Assembly: GCA_031291055.1 (NCBI GenBank)
Contig: JARLJU010000204.1
Span: 1-64,000 of the forward strand
Direction of reading: 5' to 3'
DNA from: Rudaea sp.
GTDB lineage: Bacteria; Pseudomonadota; Gammaproteobacteria; Xanthomonadales; Rhodanobacteraceae
DNA: 64,000 bases
In this document: positions 58,204-64,000 of the stretch, one piece after another
Layout of the letters: each line of letters starts with the position of its first letter
How positions within the stretch are numbered: position 1 is the stretch's first letter
Translations under genes and position numbers: made by a program
Notes under the pieces: model-generated
Seen by the model: only the letters and a program-made list of their open reading frames with translations
Database searches by the model: none
Told to the model about the DNA's origin: nothing

Positions 58204-59379
58204 ATGAATCAAGCCGCCAATCCCACCGTTCATCTGAAGATCGAACGCCGTTCCAACCACCCCTGGATTTTCCAGAAGATGGTGGACAAACCGGTGGAGA
58301 AACCCAGGCCCGGTACCATTGTGGACATTGTCGACCGCGACGGCGCCTTTGCCGGGCGCGGTTTCTACAACGGCCACTCGCGCATTGCGTTGCGCGTGTT
58401 GACGGCCGATCCGGACGAGGCCATCGATGAAGCCTTCTTCGCGCGCAAGATTGCCGCCGCGGTCCAGCTGCGCCGCGGCGTCCTCAAGCTCGATGCGGTC
58501 ACCGACGCCTATCGCGTGATCCATTCCGAAGGCGATGGCCTTTCCGGCCTGGTCGTCGATCGCTTTGCCGACACTCTGGTCATCGAATATTTTTCCGCCG
58601 GCATGTTCAAGCAACGCGACGTGATCAAGCGCTGCCTGGTCGAACATTTTCCCGGCGCGCAGATTTACGCGTTTGCCGAAGACCATGTGCAGAAACAGGA
58701 GAGCTTCGACCTGGTCCACCCGCCGGCGCCGAAGCCCACCGTGATCCGTGAACACGGCGTGCAATTCCATGCTGCCCCCGGCAGCAAGCACAAGACCGGT
58801 TTCTTCGCCGACCAGCGCGACAACCGCAGGATGCTGGCCGAATTCTGCGCCGGCGCGCGCGTGCTCGACCTGTGCTGCAACTCAGGCGGCTTCGGCATTT
58901 ATGCCAAGGTCGTGGGCGCCGCCAGCGAAGTCGTCGGCATCGATCTGGACGAGGAAATCCTGCAAGTCGCCGAACAGAATGCGCGCTTGAACAAGGCGAA
59001 GGTGCGCTTCATCCAGGCGGATATTTTTGCCTGGCTGCGCGATGTCGCCGCCAATCCCGCGAAGAAGTTCGACGTGGTCGTGCTCGATCCGGCCAAGATG
59101 ACGCGCGATCGAGAACAGGTGATCCCGGCGCTGAAGAAGTACCTGGACATGAACAAGCTGGCGATGGGCGCGGTGCGGCCCGGCGGGATTTTCCTCACCT
59201 GTTCCTGCACCGGCCTGGTCAGCGAGGAACAGTTCCTGGACATGCTTCGCCGCGCCGCGTTCTACGCGAACCGGACGCTGCAGGTCCTGAAAGTCTCCGG
59301 CGCCGGACCGGATCATCCCTGGCAGGCGCAGGTACCGGAGTCGCGCTATCTGAAGGCCGCGCTTTGCCGGGTGGAGTAG
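58204..59379 (+). CDS. Class I SAM-dependent rRNA methyltransferase, RlmI-like
   Basis: 391 aa. A PUA-like domain (LKIERRSNHPWIFQKMVD) is followed by an RlmI/YwbD-type middle and a Rossmann methyltransferase domain (RVLDLCCNSGGFGIYA, VVGIDLDEE). Motif IV is VLDPAKM and the second catalytic motif is FLTCSCTGL. E. coli RlmI makes m5C1962 in 23S rRNA; the same reaction is likely, though motif IV is DPAK rather than DPPK. It lies 116 bp after the diguanylate cyclase. Confidence 0.85.
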   Translation: MNQAANPTVHLKIERRSNHPWIFQKMVDKPVEKPRPGTIVDIVDRDGAFAGRGFYNGHSRIALRVLTADPDEAIDEAFFARKIAAAVQLRRGVLKLDAVTDAYRVIHSEGDGLSGLVVDRFADTLVIEYFSAGMFKQRDVIKRCLVEHFPGAQIYAFAEDHVQKQESFDLVHPPAPKPTVIREHGVQFHAAPGSKHKTGFFADQRDNRRMLAEFCAGARVLDLCCNSGGFGIYAKVVGAASEVVGIDLDEEILQVAEQNARLNKAKVRFIQADIFAWLRDVAANPAKKFDVVVLDPAKMTRDREQVIPALKKYLDMNKLAMGAVRPGGIFLTCSCTGLVSEEQFLDMLRRAAFYANRTLQVLKVSGAGPDHPWQAQVPESRYLKAALCRVE

Positions 59380-59392
59380 TCTCGCCCTGCGC

Positions 59393-59630
59393 TTGAGGGA
59401 CATTGCGCTCGATGGCCGCAGCTTGATGCTCACCACTGGCACTGCGTCGCTGGTGCTCAGCGCGATCATGTTTCTTTGCGTACGCGTTTCCGTCGGTGTC
59501 GCGGCGGTCGATGCGCATGGCGAAAACGATGTCGAGGCTCCGCTGCGGTGCGCCGGTCACATGTTGTACGCCGCGAACATGACGGGCGCGATCGCGTCGT
59601 CGCAGCGTTGGCCGCGGTCGACGCATGGTC
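59393..59630 (+). pseudogene. Decayed GGDEF gene: membrane start fused to cyclase end, frameshifted
   Basis: One frame reads ALDGRSLMLTTGTASLVLS, like the first helix of membrane diguanylate cyclases, and then immediately VRVSVGVAAVDAHGENDVEA and LLYAA-type sequence (HMLYAAN), the last strand and helix of a GGDEF domain. The expected next motif, GRDRVVAALAAVDA, occurs only in the neighbouring frame from 59584. The sensor and the GGEEF active site are missing. The simplest reading is a large internal deletion plus a one-base frameshift. Confidence 0.65.
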
Positions 59631-59691
59631 AGGTCAACGGTTCCAGACGGCATGCGTTGTAGCACTGCGTGTCCGTCATCCGAACTTCATC

Positions 59692-59833
59692 GTGCGTCCG
59701 ATTGCTGCCTTGCTCGCCCTGCTTGCCTTTGCCGATGTCCACGCGGCTCCGATTGATGACTTCAGCGTGGAGCAATGTGCGCAATGTGGTGCTGGCCCCG
59801 ATCTTCGCCAACGGCTTCGAGAGCACGCCGTAG
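59692..59833 (+). pseudogene. Possible remnant of a secreted protein
   Basis: From a GTG at 59692 the frame gives VRPIAALLALLAFADVHAAP, a good signal peptide, then IDDFSVE. A shift of one base gives SNVRNVVLAPIFANGFESTP and a stop at 59833. Tails of the type I/LFANGFE end many secreted proteins of Xanthomonadales in my recollection. The two ends without a middle suggest a collapsed gene. The call rests on short motifs and is tentative. Confidence 0.4.
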
Positions 59834-59879
59834 GCCTTCGCGCCCGTTTTGGGCGTGATCCGGTTTTCAGGCACCGCGG

Positions 59880-61757
59880 CTAGCGCTTCACTGCCGCAAT
59901 GCGATCGGCCAGGATCAGCGTCGCATGGCCGTCCTCGCCGTGGCGCCGAAATTCGACGGGCAGTTTGCTGCCGACCGGAATTTCGCGCAATTGTGCGCGC
60001 CATTGCGCGAGCGACTTTGTGGAAATTGCCGCACCCCCGATCGCGGTGATGCGGTCGTCGACACGCATGCCGGCGCGTTCGCCAGCGCTGTCCCGCGCGA
60101 CATCGGCGACTTTCAACGCGTCGCCGTCGCCGAGCAGCCATAGTCCGCTGCGATCGAAATCATCGGGCTTGCCGAATTCGGCATTCGGAGCGAGGTACAT
60201 TTTCTTGTTGGCGTAGTCGAAAGCGACCGTGAACCGGCGCAGCACTCCGCCGCCGAGGTTGCCGGTGAGATCCGGATCTGCTGCCGAACCCTTGTCACCG
60301 GTGTACAGATCTCCGGCGATTCCTTCGATGCGCTGGTTGCCGATCTGCAGCGGCGGCAGGCGCGCGGGATTTTCGAACGAGGGACCGCCGACTCCCCAGC
60401 CGCAGACGCTCAAGGGTGCGGCGTGGTACGTCCTGACCAGATCGTGTTCGCGCACGAACGGTGCATTCAGGGTCAGCGACGAGCGCGAACCGGTATCGAT
60501 GCTCATGCGCATTGGCAGTCCGCCGAGCGACCCACTGATGATGGGGATGCGATCCTTGAACTCGAACGGAATGGAATCGGCACCCGCCGGCGGCGAAAAT
60601 GCCCGCGCCTCACTCAGCGTCAATTGACCGCGTGCGTAGTCGATCTGCACGCCGAAACGGCGGAACATCTCGTAGCCAACCAGGCCGTCGAAAGCGACGC
60701 CTTCGACGTCGGCAAGCACGCCCAGATCGACGATGTAGAACACCGGCTTGGCCAACGTAGCGGCGCCAACGCGGACTTCGCCCGCATGCGCGAAAGCGAG
60801 ATCCGCACGCTGGTCACCGACGCCACCGGCCGCAAGCTTGCCTTCGCCGACGATACCGAATTTCTTTGCCGCTGCAGGAGTCAGCAGATTGACGCCGCCG
60901 GTGTCCACCAGGAAACGCGCATGTTTGCCATCGACGCTGCCGTCTACATAGATGTGGTTGTTGACCAGATCGAATGGAACGCGGGTGATGCCACTGGCAT
61001 CGTCAATGCGAGCCGTCGCTGCCATTGCCGGCATGGCAAAGTCGGCATCGGCGATGGTGCCATTCAGGACGACGCTTTCAAGCTGCACTTCGGTACGCCG
61101 GCGCGGATCGGTGCGACCGGCGGCGTCGGTCAAGTCGATCGTATTGCGAAAAGGCAGGCGTAGACCATCGACCTCGCGATAGTCGTCGAATGCTGTGGTT
61201 GCGGTATCCGGGCCCTGCCGCTGCGTGGTGCGCATGAGCAAGCCGGTGTCGGTCGCCAGCCATAGCGTGATCGGATCGCCGCCTGCTGGCATTGCCTCGA
61301 CGACCTGATATGACCTGCCGTCCAGAACACGCGTTTCCACTTTTGCATACACCGCGGCGATGCGCTGCGGATACCAGTACGCATGCGCGTCCAGCCACGC
61401 CTGGCTGCGCGCCCGCCGCACCGCTTCGGGAGCGTCCAGCGCGGCAATCTCGCCGCCCGGATCGCGCTCCCAGCCTTGTTTGCCGTCATAGCCATCGGCG
61501 CCATCGACCGGACCAAGGCGGTAGCTGTCGCTGGAACGCCCGGTGAGCAGATCCACCGTGACGTGAAAGTCGCCACTGAGGCCGCCCGTGCTCAGTCTGC
61601 CCTTGCCCTGCCAGCTATGCGCGGCATCCCATTGCTCGCCGCCACTGACGGACTTGAAGCGCGCCAGCACGGCGCCGGCATCGTCGGCCATCGCCGTGCC
61701 GGTAAGCGCCAAGACGATGAATGCCAACACCGCCTGCATGAATGATCGGGACAGCAT
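59880..61757 (-). CDS. Secreted retropepsin-like aspartyl protease with PDZ domain
   Basis: 625 aa from the ATG preceded by GGAGA. A signal peptide (MQAVLAFIVLALTGTAMA) and an N-terminal beta-rich domain (30-240) precede two pepsin-like units, each with an active-site triplet: FLVDTGG (285-287) and MSIDTGS (421-423). A PDZ domain follows at about 535-620 (VARDSAGERAGMRVDDRITAIGG). The two units may form a pseudo-dimeric active site. It is divergent from a winged-helix regulator by 59 bp. Confidence 0.8.
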   Translation of the reverse strand: MLSRSFMQAVLAFIVLALTGTAMADDAGAVLARFKSVSGGEQWDAAHSWQGKGRLSTGGLSGDFHVTVDLLTGRSSDSYRLGPVDGADGYDGKQGWERDPGGEIAALDAPEAVRRARSQAWLDAHAYWYPQRIAAVYAKVETRVLDGRSYQVVEAMPAGGDPITLWLATDTGLLMRTTQRQGPDTATTAFDDYREVDGLRLPFRNTIDLTDAAGRTDPRRRTEVQLESVVLNGTIADADFAMPAMAATARIDDASGITRVPFDLVNNHIYVDGSVDGKHARFLVDTGGVNLLTPAAAKKFGIVGEGKLAAGGVGDQRADLAFAHAGEVRVGAATLAKPVFYIVDLGVLADVEGVAFDGLVGYEMFRRFGVQIDYARGQLTLSEARAFSPPAGADSIPFEFKDRIPIISGSLGGLPMRMSIDTGSRSSLTLNAPFVREHDLVRTYHAAPLSVCGWGVGGPSFENPARLPPLQIGNQRIEGIAGDLYTGDKGSAADPDLTGNLGGGVLRRFTVAFDYANKKMYLAPNAEFGKPDDFDRSGLWLLGDGDALKVADVARDSAGERAGMRVDDRITAIGGAAISTKSLAQWRAQLREIPVGSKLPVEFRRHGEDGHATLILADRIAAVKR

Positions 61758-61785
61758 GATGGGTCTCCGCGGACGCAGGCGCCAC

Positions 61786-61814
61786 TTGCGCATGGGCAGT
61801 ACAGATTGAATAAT
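61786..61814 (+). promoter_or_regulatory. Candidate promoter for the winged-helix regulator
   Basis: TTGCGC, 17 bp, AATAAT. The predicted start (about 61820) lies just inside the annotated ATG at 61817, so if it is real, translation would begin at the in-frame ATG at 61847 instead. Confidence 0.35.
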
Positions 61815-61816
61815 CC

Positions 61817-62473
61817 ATGAAAATTTCAAGACAGGCAAGCCAACGAATGGCACACAAGGCCGTCACCGGAACTGCCAGCGACCGCGTCGAGGATGCGAAG
61901 AAAATCGCCGTGCTCGCCGCACCGGTGCGCATCGAAATTGTCAGCACGCTTGAAGCGATGGGCGGGACCGCAACCGTTGCCGCGCTCGCCGGACAACTGG
62001 GACGCCCGGCGGACGGGCTCTACTATCATCTGCGCGCGCTGCTTCGCGCCGGTCTGATCGAAGAGCAGCCCGGTTCCGGTCACGGTCGGTGCTATCGCGT
62101 GCCATCTGCGCGCGGGCTGCGGCTGCGCTACAAACCGGGAGCGACGGCCAACGCCAAGGCGGTGGGCCGCGTCGCTGCGAGCATTTCGCGCCTGGCGCAG
62201 CGTGATTTTGCGCGCGCCCTCAGCCACGCCGGAACGGTGGTCGAAGGGCCGCAGCGCGAGTTGTGGGCGGTGCGGTTGCGGGGCTGGGTCGATGCGACTG
62301 AACTGGCCGAAATCAATCAGCTGCTCCTGAAGCTTGTCGAACTGTTCCTGCGCTCGCGGCCGAAACCCGCGAGCAAGCTCGTCGCCCTGCAGTGGATCCT
62401 GGCGCCCATCGATGCCAAGCCGGCGCGCCGCGCGGTGGCGGACAAGAGCGCAACGCGACGCCGTTCACGCTAG
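61817..62473 (+). CDS. ArsR-like winged-helix transcriptional regulator
   Basis: 218 aa. Residues about 27-105 form a winged helix (KKIAVLAAPVRIEIVSTLEAMGGTATVAALAGQLGRPADGLYYHLRALLRAGLIEE), followed by a helical C-terminal region of about 100 residues and a basic tail (KSATRRRSR). There are no metal-binding Cys clusters. The divergent layout suggests control of the retropepsin gene. The start may be the ATG at 61847 (MAHKAVTG); see the promoter entry. Confidence 0.78.
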   Translation: MKISRQASQRMAHKAVTGTASDRVEDAKKIAVLAAPVRIEIVSTLEAMGGTATVAALAGQLGRPADGLYYHLRALLRAGLIEEQPGSGHGRCYRVPSARGLRLRYKPGATANAKAVGRVAASISRLAQRDFARALSHAGTVVEGPQRELWAVRLRGWVDATELAEINQLLLKLVELFLRSRPKPASKLVALQWILAPIDAKPARRAVADKSATRRRSR

Positions 62474-62515
62474 ACTGCCTCCTGGTTGCCGGCCGGCGCA
62501 TCGGGTGAGGCGAGC

Positions 62516-63112
62516 ATGAAGAAACCGAAGAACATCGCGGTCAGTCAGGATCAGGCCGAAGCGGCCGTGCGCACTCTGCTGGCCTGGGCCGGCGAAGACC
62601 CCAAGCGCGAAGGCCTGATCGACACGCCGCGGCGCGTGGTCGAGGCATATCGCGACTGGTTTTCCGGATACGCGATCGACCCGGCCGACTATCTGCGGCG
62701 CACGTTCGAGGAAGTCGCCGGCTACGACGAGATGATCGTATTGCGCGATATCGAGTTCGAGTCGCACTGCGAACATCACATGGCGCCGATCATCGGTCGC
62801 GCCCACGTCGGCTATCTGCCGACCGACAAGGTCGTCGGCATCTCCAAGCTGGCGCGCGTGGTTGAAGCCTACGCACGACGCTTTCAGGTGCAGGAAAAGC
62901 TCACGGCGCAGATTGCGCATTGCATCGGCATGGTGCTCAAGCCGCGTGGTGTTGGTGTCGTTATCGACGCCCGTCACGAGTGCATGACCACGCGCGGCGT
63001 GCACAAGACGCGCGTGTCGATGATCACCAGCCAGATGCTCGGCACGTTTCGCGAAGACGCACGCACGCGCGCTGAATTCCTGCGTTTCATCGACATCCAC
63101 GCCGGGCGCTGA
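62516..63112 (+). CDS. folE: GTP cyclohydrolase I
   Basis: 198 aa from the ATG giving [11 protein letters not shown] with GAGG 6 nt upstream; the track start is 30 bp too early. Zinc ligands are in [11 protein letters not shown] and [13 protein letters not shown] (Cys, His, Cys), and [26 protein letters not shown] is the family signature. It converts GTP to dihydroneopterin triphosphate, feeding folate and the pterin cofactor of the phenylalanine hydroxylase encoded nearby. It lies 42 bp after the regulator. Confidence 0.97.
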   Translation: MKKPKNIAVSQDQAEAAVRTLLAWAGEDPKREGLIDTPRRVVEAYRDWFSGYAIDPADYLRRTFEEVAGYDEMIVLRDIEFESHCEHHMAPIIGRAHVGYLPTDKVVGISKLARVVEAYARRFQVQEKLTAQIAHCIGMVLKPRGVGVVIDARHECMTTRGVHKTRVSMITSQMLGTFREDARTRAEFLRFIDIHAGR

Positions 63113-63141
63113 TCCGGCCTGCCGTCAATCAGGATTTATTT

Positions 63142-64000
63142 GTGGACAATGCAACTTCCTCCCTGCCGCCGCGCCGTGCCGCGCTCGCATTCATCTTCGT
63201 CACCGTGCTGATCGACATTCTGGCGTTCGGCCTGATCATCCCGGTATTGCCCCATCTGATCGAGAATTTTCTCGCCGGCAATGTATCCCAGGCGGCGGTC
63301 TGGTATGGCTGGTTCTCGACCGCCTTCATGGCCATGCAGTTTTTCTTCACCCCGGTGCAGGGTGCGCTGTCGGATCGGTTCGGCCGGCGGCCGGTGATCC
63401 TGCTGTCCAATCTTGGCCTCGGCCTGGATTTTCTCATGATGGCCCTGGTCAATACCCTGCCGCTGCTGTTCATCGGCCGCATCGTTTCCGGCATCACGGC
63501 CGCAAGCTTCAGTACCGCCAACGCCTACGTGGCCGATGTCACCCCGCCGGAAAAGCGCGCCGCGAGTTTCGGCATGCTGGGCATGGCCTTCGGCATAGGC
63601 TTCATCATCGCGCCGGCGATTGGCGGCTTTCTCGGCGAGATCAATCTGCGCCTGCCATTCTGGGCGGCGGTCGTGATGTGCCTGACGAATTTCGTCTATG
63701 GATTGTTCGTGCTGCCGGAATCGCTGCCGCGGGAAAAGCGTACGCCGCGTTTCGAGTGGGCGCATGCCAATCCGCTGGGATCGCTGAGGCTGCTGCGCCG
63801 TTACCCACAGGTGCTCGGCCTGGTCGGCGTATTGTTCCTGATGGCCCTGGCGCACATGGTCTATCCGACCACGTTCGTGTTGTACGCGGACTACCGCTTC
63901 GGCTGGGGACCGCAGATGGTCGGCTACACGCTGGCCCTGGTCGGCATCCTTTCGGCAATCGTGCAGGGCGGCCTGATCAAGAAGATCGTCGGTGTGCTGG
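63142..64000 (+). CDS. TetA/TCR-like MFS transporter (3' truncated by window)
   Basis: Absent from the ORF track because no stop occurs before the window end. From a GTG with AGGA 7 nt upstream the frame gives VDNATSSLPPRRAALAFIFV, and about seven membrane helices fit in the 286 visible codons. VLIDILAFGLIIPVLPHLI, GALSDRFGRRPVILLS and NAYVADVTPPEKRAASFGMLG are hallmarks of the DHA1/TCR drug-proton antiporters. The substrate is unknown; close TetA relatives export tetracycline but many homologues do not. It starts 29 bp after folE. Confidence 0.9.
   Translation, partial: MDNATSSLPPRRAALAFIFVTVLIDILAFGLIIPVLPHLIENFLAGNVSQAAVWYGWFSTAFMAMQFFFTPVQGALSDRFGRRPVILLSNLGLGLDFLMMALVNTLPLLFIGRIVSGITAASFSTANAYVADVTPPEKRAASFGMLGMAFGIGFIIAPAIGGFLGEINLRLPFWAAVVMCLTNFVYGLFVLPESLPREKRTPRFEWAHANPLGSLRLLRRYPQVLGLVGVLFLMALAHMVYPTTFVLYADYRFGWGPQMVGYTLALVGILSAIVQGGLIKKIVGVL

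Noticed and set aside
59476-59883. 135-aa ORF as an intact gene
   Set aside because: It joins the frameshifted end of the GGDEF remnant to a signal peptide from another remnant; it makes no sense as a single protein.

Overview
This 64 kb window is GC-rich chromosomal DNA carrying the replication-origin region of a gammaproteobacterium. The order rpmH-rnpA-yidC-mnmE on one side and dnaA-dnaN-recF-gyrB followed by tonB-exbB-exbD-exbD on the other, with pdxJ close by, is characteristic of Xanthomonadales (Lysobacterales). The many secreted peptidases (M3, S9/DPP IV, S10, DUF885, trypsin-like, retropepsin-like) fit a Rhodanobacteraceae-like member such as Dokdonella, Rudaea or a relative. The genus is an inference; no 16S gene or tRNA lies in the window.

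Layout. 1-9144: the end of a membrane Ser/Thr kinase, a cNMP-binding patatin phospholipase, oligopeptidase A, exonuclease III with a UPF0149 partner, and a dipeptidyl peptidase. 9237-12976: mnmE, yidC, rnpA and rpmH on the minus strand, with yidD missing from its usual place. 13154-19419: dnaA, a probable oriC (inverted DnaA-box pairs plus an AT-rich stretch), dnaN, recF (containing two parS-like palindromes) and gyrB. 19561-23483: a TPR protein and the TonB-ExbB-ExbD-ExbD energy-transduction set, ending at a bidirectional terminator.

23588-32854 is a nine-gene run on the minus strand: phosphopantetheinyl transferase, a membrane-anchored protein of unknown function, ECF sigma factor, membrane anti-sigma-like protein, PDZ protein, a beta-lactamase-fold protein that has lost all three catalytic motifs, a trypsin-like protease with a Cys-containing C-terminal domain, an FHA membrane protein and pdxJ. 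This is the best candidate in the window for an undescribed envelope-associated system.

33006-41170 holds a CrbS/CrbR-type two-component system (a transporter-fused hybrid kinase and a LuxR-type regulator), acetyl-CoA synthetase and a divergent MFS permease, with a perfect palindrome between acs and the permease: an acetate-scavenging module. 41390-51305 holds a small membrane protein, S10 peptidase, a PA0069-type radical SAM protein, a 2OG oxygenase, a VOC/DUF1579/WYL cluster, an alpha/beta hydrolase and a Spy/CpxP-like protein divergent from an OmpR/EnvZ-type pair. 51378-64000 holds a SulP transporter, a DUF885 protein, phenylalanine hydroxylase, rhomboid protease, diguanylate cyclase, an RlmI-like methyltransferase, a 0.5 kb patch of decayed gene fragments, a retropepsin-PDZ protein divergent from a winged-helix regulator, folE and the start of a TetA-like MFS transporter that the ORF track omitted.

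Functional links: folE supplies the precursor of the pterin cofactor used by phhA. CrbSR probably controls acs. The TPR-tonB-exb block powers outer-membrane uptake.
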